DNA of 64,000 nt from Oscillospiraceae bacterium (GTDB lineage: Bacteria > Bacillota > Clostridia > Oscillospirales > Acutalibacteraceae): NCBI GenBank assembly GCA_902769255.1, contig CACXOM010000012.1:24161-88160 (forward strand), read 5' to 3'. The notes under the pieces were generated by a model. It saw nothing but the letters and a program-made list of their open reading frames with translations, searched no databases and was not told where the DNA came from. Shown here piece by piece: positions 42,260-51,322 of the stretch. The position numbers and the translations under genes are program-made. The stretch's first letter is position 1, and every line of letters starts with the position of its first letter.

Positions 42260-42820
42260 TTATTTCATATTGTAAATTTCTTTATACTTTTCAACTGTGT
42301 TGCAAACTTTTTTAACATAGTTTGAAGTTTCAGTATAAGGAATTTTTTTAAGCGTTTTTTGGTCGTCGGAATATTTAGAATTTCTAAGCCAACTGTTTAC
42401 AACGCCCCTGCCTGCGTGGTAAGCGGCAAGCGCTGTTTCAACATTTTGAAATTCTTTAATATGCAGTCTTAGCAGTCTGCACCCTGCTTTTACATTAATT
42501 TCGGGGGTAAAAAGGTCGTCAGAATTGTTATAAGTATCGCCGTATTTTTTGCAAACCCACTCGTAAGTGTCGGGGGTCAGTTGCATAAGCCCCTTTGCAC
42601 CGATTTTTGAAACAGCATTTTTGTTAAACTTGCTTTCGCATTTTACCACCGCAAAAACAAGCGAATAATCAAGCGAATATTCATCGGCTTCTTTTTTAAT
42701 AATATCGCTGTAATCGGTTGGGTAAACCTCTTTTTGAATTTTATCGTAAACAAAGCGGCCGCCGTAAAAAAGCAACGCTATAACAACAATCCAAATTATC
42801 GCTTTAAATAAATGTTTCAA
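42260..42820 (-). CDS. Membrane-anchored lytic transglycosylase (SLT domain)
   Basis: 186 residues. An N-terminal signal-anchor (about 4-22) precedes a GH23 SLT domain with catalytic Glu in VKCESKFN, GAKGLMQLTP, and the C-terminal AYHAGRG and YVKKV motifs. It cleaves peptidoglycan outside the membrane. It starts 1 nt after the coaE stop, as in many Clostridia where coaE and slt are neighbours. Confidence 0.92.
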   Translation of the reverse strand: MKHLFKAIIWIVVIALLFYGGRFVYDKIQKEVYPTDYSDIIKKEADEYSLDYSLVFAVVKCESKFNKNAVSKIGAKGLMQLTPDTYEWVCKKYGDTYNNSDDLFTPEINVKAGCRLLRLHIKEFQNVETALAAYHAGRGVVNSWLRNSKYSDDQKTLKKIPYTETSNYVKKVCNTVEKYKEIYNMK

Positions 42821-42821
42821 G

Positions 42822-43418
42822 TTATTCTCCGTTTTCCAGCCCTAATTTTTTAATTAAATTCAAGGCTTCTTTTTGTAGTTTGTCTGTGTTTTCGTTATTT
42901 ATAATTACCATATCGCATTTTTCTTTAAAAAAGCTGTCAGGCAAAGAAGAGTTAATGCGTTTTAATGCGTCCGCTTCGCTGATTTTATCACGAGCGGTTA
43001 TTCTTTTTAACCGAATTTTTTTATCAGCTATAACCGCAACAGTTAAATCGCAAAATTTTTCACAACCTGCTTCAAAAAGTTGCGGTGCATCTAAAATTAT
43101 CGCTTTTTCGCCGCCTTTTCGGTAATTTTCGATTTTCTCATTTATTATTTTTACAATATAAGGGTGAGTAATTTCATTTAATTTTAAAGTGTTTTCTTTG
43201 CTCGAAAAAGCAATTTCAGCTAATTTTCTTCGGTTTAATTCGCCGTCTTTTTCTAAAATTTCTTTTCCAAAAAAATCAACTAAATCATCTAAACATTGCT
43301 CGCCTTTTTCAACAACTTTTCTTGCAATTTTATCAGCGTCAATGATTGGTTTCGCAAGCATTTTAACAAAGGTAGACTTACCCGAACCGCTCGCACCCGT
43401 AACACCTATTACTTTCAT
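42822..43418 (-). CDS. coaE: Dephospho-CoA kinase
   Basis: 198 residues. P-loop GASGSGKST, then IDADKIARKV (substrate Asp), LNRRKLAEIAF, ILDAPQLFEAG and RITARDKI (LID) match CoaE throughout. It catalyses the last step of coenzyme A synthesis. Its ATG overlaps the tsaC stop codon by 4 nt. Confidence 0.94.
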   Translation of the reverse strand: MKVIGVTGASGSGKSTFVKMLAKPIIDADKIARKVVEKGEQCLDDLVDFFGKEILEKDGELNRRKLAEIAFSSKENTLKLNEITHPYIVKIINEKIENYRKGGEKAIILDAPQLFEAGCEKFCDLTVAVIADKKIRLKRITARDKISEADALKRINSSLPDSFFKEKCDMVIINNENTDKLQKEALNLIKKLGLENGE

Positions 43419-44446
43419 AGTTTAATCACCTCAAACCCTGCCGAGCGAAGTAAGCGGTTTACCACCGCAAGCCCTACTCCGTCAGTTTTCGGCAAACGGG
43501 CGAAAACCGTTTTTGCGCCTAATAAATCAAACTGATGAAGATTGTAAAAAAGCCTGTTCGCAGCCGACTTGTTGTCGTTGTGCCTGCCGAGTGTCAAACA
43601 CTTTTTATTTATATGCGCAACATCTTCATCATAGCATAAAGCAAAAATATTTTCGCCTTCGGCTTGGTTTACATAACTGTAATATTTTTCATCATCAGCA
43701 TCAATAATAATCACCTTTGCACTCGGTGAATAGTGCTTATATTTCATACCGGGCGACAAAACTTTTTGCCCTTTTCCAATCGGGTTTAAAATAGCATCGT
43801 CAATAATAATTTCGCCGATTTTCTCGCAAATTTGCTCGGCGGTAACAAAGCCGGGGCGAAGCAATCTCGGCTTGTCGCCTACCATTAAAATAACGGTAGA
43901 TTCAAGCCCGACTTCGCACTCACCGCCGTCAACAACTCCGTCAACTCTGCCTTTTAAATCAGCAAAGCAATGCTCGGCGGTAACAGGGCTTACCCCGCCC
44001 GAAATATTTGCGCTCGGCGCTGCAATCGGCAACCCCGACTTTTCGATAATTTTCCTTGCAACTGGGTGCGAGGGCATACGAATTGCCACCGTATCCATAC
44101 CGCAAGTTACGGCATCGGGAATTATATTCGACTTTTCAAAAATCATTGTCAGCGGACCGGGCCAAAAACTTTGCGCTAAAATTTCAGCCTTTTTGCTAAT
44201 GTTTTTAACCAGCGGTTTAATATCATCAAATTTTGAAATATGAACTATCAGCGGATTATCGCCTGCACGCCCTTTTGCTTTAAAAATATTTTTAACCGCC
44301 TCTTCGTTCAAAGCGTTTGCGCCAAGCCCGTAAACCGTTTCAGTGGGAATACAAACCAAACCGCCGTTTTTAAAAATTTTTGCGGCAGTTTGCAAGTCGT
44401 TTTCACTTGTCGAAAGTAGTTTTGTTTGTTTATTAAATTCGCTCAT
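43415..44446 (-). CDS. ywlC: L-threonylcarbamoyladenylate synthase (Sua5/YwlC type)
   Basis: 343 residues. An N-terminal TsaC/YrdC domain (about 10-205) has VCIPTETVYGLGANAL, KAKGRAGDNPLIVHI, FWPGPLTMI, RMPSHPVAR and APSANISGG. The C-terminal Sua5 domain (about 230-343) is connected by a HYSPSAK segment. It makes threonylcarbamoyl-AMP for tRNA t6A37. Overlaps ftsK by 4 nt at its start and coaE by 4 nt at its end. Confidence 0.94.
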   Translation of the reverse strand: MSEFNKQTKLLSTSENDLQTAAKIFKNGGLVCIPTETVYGLGANALNEEAVKNIFKAKGRAGDNPLIVHISKFDDIKPLVKNISKKAEILAQSFWPGPLTMIFEKSNIIPDAVTCGMDTVAIRMPSHPVARKIIEKSGLPIAAPSANISGGVSPVTAEHCFADLKGRVDGVVDGGECEVGLESTVILMVGDKPRLLRPGFVTAEQICEKIGEIIIDDAILNPIGKGQKVLSPGMKYKHYSPSAKVIIIDADDEKYYSYVNQAEGENIFALCYDEDVAHINKKCLTLGRHNDNKSAANRLFYNLHQFDLLGAKTVFARLPKTDGVGLAVVNRLLRSAGFEVIKL

Positions 44447-47040
44447 ATTTTGTCTAAAAAGTCTTCGTCAATATATTCAAAATCATCGTCATCGTCATCA
44501 TCGTCTAAATGAACCGACTCGTCAAAGTCGTCTTGCGTTTCTTCTTCAATCGGCTCTTTCGTGTCCTGTGACTCTAAAACTTCGTCTTCTTCCTCAAAAT
44601 CAATTGCCTGTACTGACTCTTCCTCGTCATATTCTTCAATTTCATCGTCAAAAGAAAGTTGTTGAGCCTGCGGTGGCGTTACCGCATTATTAACAGGAAT
44701 ACCCTGTTGCATTTGCATTTGTTGCCAATCTTGTTTAGAAATCAAAACCTCTCTCGGTTTCGAGCCTCTGTGCGGACCTACAATGCCTTTTTCTTCCATT
44801 TGGTCAACAATTCGAGCAGCTCTTGCATAACCAAGACTTAACTTTCTTTGCAACAGCGAGGTAGAGGCCATTCCAGCATCAATAACAATTTCAATAGCCT
44901 CGTTGATTTTAGCGTCATAACTGCCAAAATCGTCATCGCTCGCATTGCTTTTCGGGCTGTCGTCTTCCGCTGCCTGACGGTCAATTTCGCAAATAACCGA
45001 CTGGTCATATTCGTTTTCTTCGCTGTGCTCTTTAATAAAATCAGTAACAATTCTAACTTCATCATCAGAAATAAAACTGCCTTGAATACGGTGCGGTTTG
45101 CTTGCGCCAATCGGCAAATAAAGCATATCGCCCTTGCCAAGCAATTTTTCTGCACCCTGCATATCAATAATAATTCTCGAGTCGGTGCTTGAAGCAACCG
45201 AAAGCGAAATTCGTGATGGAATGTTAGATTTAATAAGACCGGTAAAAATATCTGCCGAAGGTCTTTGCGTTGCAATAACCAAGTGAATACCTGCGGCTCT
45301 TGCCTTTTGCGCAATTCGGCAAACCGAACTTTCAACCTCGTTGCCTGCAACCATCATCAAATCGGCAAACTCGTCAATAAAAATAACAATTTGAGGCATA
45401 GGCTCAAGTTCAGGCGTTTTTTTGCAAAGCTCGTTGTAACCGGTAATATTTCTAACGCCGTTTTCGGCTAATAATTTATAACGTTTTTCCATTTCAACAA
45501 CCGCCCAACCGAGTGCGCCTGCGGCTTTTCTCGGGTCGGTTACAACAGGTACTAACAAGTGCGGAATACCGTTGTAAACAGGAAATTCAACTGCTTTCGG
45601 GTCAATCATAACAAACTTAACTTCATCAGGATTTGCACGATATAAAATAGACATAATCATTGCGTTTAAGCAAACAGATTTACCCGAACCGGTAGTACCT
45701 GCAACCAAAAGGTGAGGCATTTTTGCAAGGTCGCAATAAGCGGTTGAACCGGTAACATCTTTACCGAGCGAAACCAAAAGTTTTGCTTTCGCTTTTTTAA
45801 ATTCAGCCGTATCAATCAAATCTCTCATACCTACTACCGAAGAGTTGGTGTTAGGCACTTCAATACCAATCGAAGCCTTGTTAGGTATCGGCGAAATTCT
45901 AACATTTGCGGCACGAAGTTGCAAAGCAATATCGTCAGCAAGACCTGTAATTTTGCTTATTTTTACGCCAACCGCAGGTTGAATTTCATATCTCGTTACC
46001 GAAGGTCCCCTTGAAAATCCCGTAACCCTAACTTCAACGCCGAAACTTTGCAAAACATTAACAAGCAACTCGCTGTTCGACTTTAATTCAGCGTCAACTA
46101 ACGAACTGTTTGCGTTTTGCGTTTGCGACAAAAGTTCAAGCGGCGGGAAAACATAATCGCTTGATTTGTTTTCGCTTGTAACTCGCTTAACCGCTTTTGG
46201 TGTTTTAGGTGCTTTTGGCGTTTTTGTTGTAGGCGTTTCAGGCTGGGAATTTTCAATAAATTTAGCCTGTTTCTCTTCTTTTGCTTTTGGTTGTGGCTCG
46301 TCTTCGGCAAAAGGATTATCGTCAATTTTTGAGTCGTCTTTTGAAGGTTTAAAAGTCGGCTCATCATCAATCGGTACATCAATATTAAACTTCGCCGCCT
46401 GTTTTTTACGTTTTAATTCCTCACGCTCGTCAGCTCGTTTTTCAATCCATTCTTTTGTGCCGTTATGTATTTGTTGCGCTTTTTCGCCCGTTTTCTTTGC
46501 AAAAACGCCAATACTTCTAAGCGTAGTGCCAGTAACAATCATAAGCGAAACCGCAATCAAAATTATTATTGTAATATTGCAAAGCGGTGAACCTAAAAAG
46601 TAAATTAGAGGATACCCTAAAATTCCGCCTAAAATTCCACCGCCGAAATTTGCGTTTTGCGCCGAAAAACACTCAACCAAATATTTAAAAAATCCCGAAT
46701 TTATATCGTGAGAAAAAGTTTCAAAAGCGGTATTAATAAACAAAAACAACAGCAAAGCAAAAATTAGGGTTGGTTTGCCGAGTTTGTTTTTATCAGTCGC
46801 TTTAACTACCGCCAAATAACCCAAAACAAGCGGTAAAACATAAGAGGAAAATCCGAAAATTCCGAAAATGGTTTTTTTAATAAAAAGTCCTACCGAACCC
46901 AAACTGCTCATTGGTATAAAAACAATCGCCAAAACAAATATCGCAACCGCCATTAAAATAATAGCCTTAATTTGTTTTGAATGACCTTGGTTTGATTTAG
47001 TTTTGCTCGGTGTTTTTCTTGTCGTTTTCTTCTTTGCCAA
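44443..47040 (-). CDS. ftsK: DNA translocase FtsK/SpoIIIE with long acidic tail
   Basis: 865 residues. Four N-terminal membrane helices (about 25-185) are followed by a charged linker rich in Lys/Pro/Thr (about 190-300) and the alpha/beta motor with Walker A GTTGSGKSV and Walker B IFIDEFADLMM. The gamma winged helix (about 705-770) has LQRKLSLGYARAARIVDQME. It pumps chromosomes through the division or spore septum. TTG start with AAGGAG 8 nt upstream, inside the end of tepA. After the gamma domain an extra tail of about 95 residues is dominated by Glu/Asp (runs such as DDDDDDDD); SpoIIIE usually ends at gamma. Confidence 0.94.
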   Translation of the reverse strand: MAKKKTTRKTPSKTKSNQGHSKQIKAIILMAVAIFVLAIVFIPMSSLGSVGLFIKKTIFGIFGFSSYVLPLVLGYLAVVKATDKNKLGKPTLIFALLLFLFINTAFETFSHDINSGFFKYLVECFSAQNANFGGGILGGILGYPLIYFLGSPLCNITIIILIAVSLMIVTGTTLRSIGVFAKKTGEKAQQIHNGTKEWIEKRADEREELKRKKQAAKFNIDVPIDDEPTFKPSKDDSKIDDNPFAEDEPQPKAKEEKQAKFIENSQPETPTTKTPKAPKTPKAVKRVTSENKSSDYVFPPLELLSQTQNANSSLVDAELKSNSELLVNVLQSFGVEVRVTGFSRGPSVTRYEIQPAVGVKISKITGLADDIALQLRAANVRISPIPNKASIGIEVPNTNSSVVGMRDLIDTAEFKKAKAKLLVSLGKDVTGSTAYCDLAKMPHLLVAGTTGSGKSVCLNAMIMSILYRANPDEVKFVMIDPKAVEFPVYNGIPHLLVPVVTDPRKAAGALGWAVVEMEKRYKLLAENGVRNITGYNELCKKTPELEPMPQIVIFIDEFADLMMVAGNEVESSVCRIAQKARAAGIHLVIATQRPSADIFTGLIKSNIPSRISLSVASSTDSRIIIDMQGAEKLLGKGDMLYLPIGASKPHRIQGSFISDDEVRIVTDFIKEHSEENEYDQSVICEIDRQAAEDDSPKSNASDDDFGSYDAKINEAIEIVIDAGMASTSLLQRKLSLGYARAARIVDQMEEKGIVGPHRGSKPREVLISKQDWQQMQMQQGIPVNNAVTPPQAQQLSFDDEIEEYDEEESVQAIDFEEEDEVLESQDTKEPIEEETQDDFDESVHLDDDDDDDDFEYIDEDFLDKI

Positions 47041-47755
47041 AATCTTTCTCCTTCTTTTCTATTAAATAATATAAATATTTTAAAGCGTCGCTTAAACTTC
47101 CAATTTGGTCAATCAATCCGCATTTAACCGCTTCGTCACCGTTTAAAACCGTGCCAATATCAGTAGCAAGTTCGGCGGTGTTATGAAGCATTTTGCGAAA
47201 AGAATTTTCGCTAACGCCCGAATTATTCGTAACAAATTTTACAATTCTGTCTTGCATTCGCTCAAAATAAGAATAAGTTTGCACAGCGCCCACAACAAGC
47301 CCGCTCATTCTAACAGGGTGAACTGTCATAGTCGCACTTTTTACAATAAACGAGCGGTCAGCGCAAACCGCCAAAGGCACGCCAATTGAATGACCACCGC
47401 CCAAAACCAGCGAAACAACGGGTTTTTCAATTCCTGCAATTAGTTCCGCAATCGCAAGCCCCGCCTCAACATCACCGCCGACTGTGTTTAAAATAACCAA
47501 CAGCCCTTTAATGTTTTTGCTCTCTTGTGCTGCAACCAACAGCGGAATAATATGCTCATATTTTGTGGTTTTGTTGTCAGGTGGCAAAACATAATGCCCC
47601 TCAATCTGCCCAATAATGCTTAAACAGCAAATCGGCGAAGAAGAGTTAGTCGTAATAAAGCCGAAATTGTAAATATCATCTTTTTTCTGCTCGATAGTGT
47701 CATTCTCATTTTGCGAATAGCCAGAGCTTTGTAAATTAGAGTTATTCATATTCAA
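46997..47755 (-). CDS. tepA: ClpP-class translocation-enhancing protease TepA
   Basis: 252 residues of the ClpP/crotonase-like serine protease fold. VILNTVGGDVEAGLAIAE, GGGHSIGVPLAVCADRSF (Ser nucleophile position) and MTVHPVRMSG (His) match TepA/YmfB proteins. In Bacillus and Clostridia the gene precedes spoIIIE, as here, with a 44-nt overlap. It was linked to protein export and spore development. The N-terminus is Asn/Ser-rich and likely disordered. ATG with AAGGAG upstream. Confidence 0.9.
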   Translation of the reverse strand: MNMNNSNLQSSGYSQNENDTIEQKKDDIYNFGFITTNSSSPICCLSIIGQIEGHYVLPPDNKTTKYEHIIPLLVAAQESKNIKGLLVILNTVGGDVEAGLAIAELIAGIEKPVVSLVLGGGHSIGVPLAVCADRSFIVKSATMTVHPVRMSGLVVGAVQTYSYFERMQDRIVKFVTNNSGVSENSFRKMLHNTAELATDIGTVLNGDEAVKCGLIDQIGSLSDALKYLYYLIEKKEKDFGKEENDKKNTEQN

Positions 47756-47863
47756 TCTCCTTGATTTTTAGTTATTTTTTCAAAAAATCAAAGAGATATA
47801 CCATATCACAATAAATTATACCACAAACAATTAAAAATTTCCATAGAAAAAAGCATTTTTTTG

Positions 47864-47892
47864 TTGTAAAATATAATTAGTTTTGTTATAAT
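47864..47892 (+). promoter_or_regulatory. degV promoter
   Basis: TTGTAA (47864-47869), 17 nt, TATAAT (47887-47892), 31 nt before the ATG. Confidence 0.55.
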
Positions 47893-47923
47893 CATAATAT
47901 AAAATAAAAATGGGGTAAGAAAT

Positions 47924-48778
47924 ATGAGTAAAATAATTATTTCATCAGATTCAACCTGCGATTTATCGCCCGAACTTATTGAAAAGTACGATATTAAAAT
48001 TTTACCGCTTAACATTGTTTCGGAAACCGAATCAAAAAAAGACGGTATTGAAATAAACGCTTTTGAGGTTTTTGACTACCAGCGCAAAACAGGCAAACTG
48101 CTTAAAACCGCCGCTGCAAATGTTGCCGAATGGGAAGACTTTTTTGCTTCTTTTGGAAATGATTGCGAAATTATTAATTTCACAATCAGTAGCGATATGA
48201 GTTCAACTTTTACCAACTCAAAATTAGCCGGTGAGGAACTCGGCAATGTTTATTGTATTGACTCAAAAAACCTTTCAACAGGTATAGGACTTTTGGTTTT
48301 AACCGCTTGCGAGTTAAGAGAGCAAGGCCTTTCGGCAAAAGAAATTTATCAAAAAATCGAAGAGTTAAAGCCTTATGTTCGCTCTTCTTTTGTAATTGAC
48401 ACTTTAGAGTTTTTATATAAAGGCGGTCGTTGCTCGGCATTAGCAGCGCTCGGCGCAAACCTTTTAAAATTAAAACCTTGCATTGAGGTTGCAAACGGTA
48501 CAATGGGCGTTGCAAAAAAATATCGTGGTCCTATTACCGAAGTTATTAAAAAATATATTCAAGACAAGTTAGAAAATATTGATAAAATCAAACTCGACAA
48601 GGTGTTTATAACCCATACGGTTGAAGAAAAAAACCGTTTTGTTGTTGATGAAGTGGTTGATTTTGTTAAACAAAACTACAACTTTGAAAATGTTTATGAA
48701 ACTGTTGCAGGTTGCACCGTTTCGGTTCATTGCGGACCGAATACATTAGGTATTTTGTTTATTGAAAAACCCGAATAA
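47924..48778 (+). CDS. DegV-family fatty-acid-binding protein
   Basis: 284 residues. IISSDSTCDLSPEL at the start, the TAAANVAEW loop, FTISSDMSSTF and the C-terminal VHCGPNTLGILF are DegV (FakB-type) signatures. It presents fatty acids to a FakA kinase for phosphorylation; no fakA is in the window. ATG start, transcribed alone with its own promoter and terminator. Confidence 0.92.
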   Translation: MSKIIISSDSTCDLSPELIEKYDIKILPLNIVSETESKKDGIEINAFEVFDYQRKTGKLLKTAAANVAEWEDFFASFGNDCEIINFTISSDMSSTFTNSKLAGEELGNVYCIDSKNLSTGIGLLVLTACELREQGLSAKEIYQKIEELKPYVRSSFVIDTLEFLYKGGRCSALAALGANLLKLKPCIEVANGTMGVAKKYRGPITEVIKKYIQDKLENIDKIKLDKVFITHTVEEKNRFVVDEVVDFVKQNYNFENVYETVAGCTVSVHCGPNTLGILFIEKPE

Positions 48779-48788
48779 CAGTAAAATT

Positions 48789-48820
48789 TTAAGCCGCAGG
48801 TTTTTACCTACGGCTTTTTT
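48789..48820 (+). terminator. Terminator of degV
   Basis: Stem AAGCCGCAGG/CCTACGGCTT (one mismatch) with a 6-nt loop and following T run. Confidence 0.8.
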
Positions 48821-48837
48821 AGTTTGTGCGAATTTAA

Positions 48838-48985
48838 AGTTTGTTGTAGGGGACGGCATCCCTGACGTCCCGATAATTTATGCACAAACATATAAAACAT
48901 TTGTAGGGCGGGGGTTTACTCCCGCCGATTTTTAGCCTCCCCTGTCAAGGGGAGGGGAACGCTTTAGCGGTGGAAGGGTTGTTAT
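48838..48985. repeat. Dispersed intergenic repeat cluster
   Basis: It contains GTAGGGGACGGCATCCC, the GGCGGGGG/CTCCCGCC hairpin also found after htrA, and CCTCCCCTGTC-AAGGGGAGG followed by GCGGTGGAAGGGTT, which recurs near 61,750. No coding potential. Confidence 0.65.
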
Positions 48986-49134
48986 TTTGATTTATCTTTC
49001 CTTTTTCTTTTTTGTGGATTTCCTTGTGCAATACAAGGGAATAAGTTTTCGGTATCAGCAGTTGGCTGAATTTCATAAGTGCCATATTTATTAATCATTT
49101 CAAATGCAGTTTCATCATTTTTGTTTTTATTCAT
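48982..49134 (-). CDS. 50-residue conserved-looking small protein
   Basis: Reads MNKNKNDETAFEMINKYGTY, then EIQPTADTENLFPCIAQG and a basic tail ending KRKRKDKSK. The ATG follows GAGGAG at 7 nt. The acidic middle plus basic tail and the strong ribosome site argue for a real gene; the middle segment resembles short conserved proteins of Clostridia that I cannot name. The stop overlaps the repeat cluster. Upstream, a further in-frame-looking stretch without start codon (KNISKTNAKTIENELEE, ending at 49140-49160) may be a decayed neighbour. Confidence 0.5.
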   Translation of the reverse strand: MNKNKNDETAFEMINKYGTYEIQPTADTENLFPCIAQGNPQKRKRKDKSK

Positions 49135-49549
49135 AATGCTACTCCTCTAACTCGTTTTCAATAGTTTTTGCATTTGTTTTTGAAATATTCTTATTTTCGA
49201 AAAAACACCCTACAAGGTGAAAGTGAAGAATCTTATTGATGAGATTCCGAGCAACTCTCAGAATGACTTTTTTAGATGTTTAAACCTACTTTGACGGGTC
49301 TTGACCCGTACCCGTCCCGTTAAATTTAAAAAACCGTTCATAAGAACAGCTTTTTGTTCAAACTATACAAAAATCATGTCCTTGAATGTCCGGTTGAAAA
49401 GGTGGTAAATTATAGTTGCAAAGCAAAGAGGTTTTTAATTCCGCGGGTAAAAACTTAATTTGTTTTTTGCAAAATGACGGCAAAGTAGTATTAACGCTGT
49501 CGAGGTGGAGCGGAGGGGTAAAAAATCTTTTTTAAAAGGGGAGATAACT
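49135..49549. other. Non-coding lead-in to the phage-head cassette
   Basis: No convincing ORF. It holds small palindromes (ACGGGTC-TT-GACCCGT around 49297-49313; GTTCATAAGAAC near 49336). No integrase, repressor or obvious attachment repeat is present. A promoter for the cassette should lie here, but none stands out. Confidence 0.5.
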
Positions 49550-49822
49550 TTGGCGAAAAGTATAAAATCGCTGTTTTCTTCCGTTAAAACCATTCTTTCC
49601 TTGAAACCCGACTTGCAAACACAGCAAATGCTTTTGAAAAAAGGCATACCGAAAAGGCAAATAAACAACGGCACAGCAATTATTGATTCGCTTGTAAAAA
49701 AAGCGACAAACGGCGAAATTTCGGCAATTAAAGAAGTTATTTCGCTGGCAAAAGAAGACCAAAGCGATAATAAAGAAAGCTTATCAATTCTTTACAAGGT
49801 TTTAGATAAAGATGAGGATTGA
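49550..49822 (+). CDS. Probable small terminase subunit
   Basis: 90 residues from TTG 49550 (AGGGGAG 7 nt upstream; a GTG at 49505 lacks a site). It is a helical protein with an HTH-like LQTQQMLLKKGIPKRQINNG and an acidic end KVLDKDED. It overlaps the large terminase gene by 11 nt. The position and size fit the DNA-recognition subunit that selects packaging sites; the sequence signature alone is weak. Confidence 0.65.
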   Translation: MAKSIKSLFSSVKTILSLKPDLQTQQMLLKKGIPKRQINNGTAIIDSLVKKATNGEISAIKEVISLAKEDQSDNKESLSILYKVLDKDED

Positions 49823-51110
49823 AAAATTATCAAAAAAGCAAAGAAAAGTTTTAAAATTCGGTCATTCAAAAGAATTTGAAAACTACAATTCAATTATTTG
49901 TGACGGCGCTGTGCGTTCAGGCAAAACCGTTGTAATGACAATCGCTTTTATTCATTGGGCTATGCGACATTTTCAAAACGCCTCGTTTGCAATTTGTGGC
50001 AAAACAATCAATTCCGCCGAGCGAAATGTTATTGAAAAAATATTTTCGCTTGAAGATATTACAAGTTATTTTGATGTTGAATATATCGCTTCAAAACACA
50101 AACTTGTTGTAAAAAACGGCGAAAAGCAAAACTCGTTTTATGTATTCGGCGGAAAAGATAAAAGCTCTTATTCTCTTATTCAGGGAATAACGCTTTCGGG
50201 AGTGTTTTTTGACGAAGTAGCATTGCAAAACGAAAATTTTGTTTATCAGGCTATTGCGAGAACGCTTTCTCAAAAAAACTCGAAACTTTGGTTTAACTGC
50301 AATCCCGAACATCCGGAGCATTGGTTTTATAAAGACTTTATTCAAGACGCTAAAAGCGAAAACAGAAGAAGGTCATTTCACCTGCATTTTTTAATGAGCG
50401 ACAACCCGATTTTAAGTAAAGAGGAAATTGAAAAAGCAAACTCGCTTTACAGCGGAGTTTTCAAACAAAGGTACATTTTAGGAAAATGGGTTGCGGCGCA
50501 AGGCTTAGTTTATCCTATGTTTTCAAAAGATTTGATAACAAATAAAACAAACTATTTCGGCGAATATTACATCAGCGTTGACTATGGAACAATAAACCCT
50601 TTTTCAGCGGGGCTTTGGGTGGTTTGTTCTGACAAAGCAATAAGACTAAAAGAGTTTTATTTTGACTCAAAAAAGCAAAACCGTCAACTTACTGATGAGG
50701 AATACTATAATGAACTTCTACGATTTTCGGAAGGGTATTCTATTAAAAGTGTAATCGTCGACCCGAGCGCCGCTTCGTTCATTCAAACAATAAGGCGACA
50801 CAAATTTTTTAATGTTCGCAAAGCGAATAACGATGTAATCAACGGAATAAGACTCACAGGAAATTTATTAAAATCAGGCAAAATTTTAATTAATGAAAAT
50901 TGCAAAGATATTATTCGTGAATTTTCGCTTTATTGCTGGGACGATGAAAGCAAAAATGATACGGTGAAAAAAGAATATGATCATGCTATGGACGATTTAA
51001 GATATTTTTGCACTACCATTTTGCAGTTTAAACCGCTGTTTTCAGAAAAAAAGATAAGCAAAAAGTCAAATTATTTCTTAAATGAAAAGGAGTTGAACGA
51101 CTATTATTGA
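49812..51110 (+). CDS. Phage terminase large subunit
   Basis: 432 residues, PBSX/Terminase_3-like packaging motor. ATPase: Walker A GAVRSGKT (32-39) and Walker B VFFDEVAL (catalytic E135). RNase H-like nuclease: D257 (SVDYGT), D317 (IVDPSA), and D389/D393 in DHAMDDLRY. All catalytic acids are present, so the motor looks functional rather than decayed. It packages DNA into the procapsid through the portal encoded downstream. Confidence 0.93.
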   Translation: MRIEKLSKKQRKVLKFGHSKEFENYNSIICDGAVRSGKTVVMTIAFIHWAMRHFQNASFAICGKTINSAERNVIEKIFSLEDITSYFDVEYIASKHKLVVKNGEKQNSFYVFGGKDKSSYSLIQGITLSGVFFDEVALQNENFVYQAIARTLSQKNSKLWFNCNPEHPEHWFYKDFIQDAKSENRRRSFHLHFLMSDNPILSKEEIEKANSLYSGVFKQRYILGKWVAAQGLVYPMFSKDLITNKTNYFGEYYISVDYGTINPFSAGLWVVCSDKAIRLKEFYFDSKKQNRQLTDEEYYNELLRFSEGYSIKSVIVDPSAASFIQTIRRHKFFNVRKANNDVINGIRLTGNLLKSGKILINENCKDIIREFSLYCWDDESKNDTVKKEYDHAMDDLRYFCTTILQFKPLFSEKKISKKSNYFLNEKELNDYY

Positions 51111-51309
51111 TTTTATAATTATTTTAATTTCACTAATAAATCTTATATTGCTTTTGTCGTTAAAATTAAGCGATGATGGGGTAAAAAAGGAAAAAGTTTT
51201 CACCGAAAGAAAAGTAAATCAAAAAGAGAAAAAAATTCAGCAAAGAGTTATAAGGGAAATCAGCAATTTTTTGAATTATAACGGTGAAGAGCAAGAGGAA
51301 ACAGATTAA
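51103..51309 (+). CDS. Possible small membrane protein with non-canonical start
   Basis: Open frame overlapping the terminase stop: one hydrophobic helix (IIDFIIILISLINLILLLSL), then about 45 charged residues ending GEEQEETD. No ATG/GTG/TTG precedes the helix. A good AAAAGGAG lies about 10 nt before an ATT codon at 51103, so an ATT start would be needed; TTG 51148 would cut the helix. The stop lies 13 nt before the next gene. Confidence 0.4.
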   Translation: MIDFIIILISLINLILLLSLKLSDDGVKKEKVFTERKVNQKEKKIQQRVIREISNFLNYNGEEQEETD

Positions 51310-51322
51310 AAGAAAGGATTTA

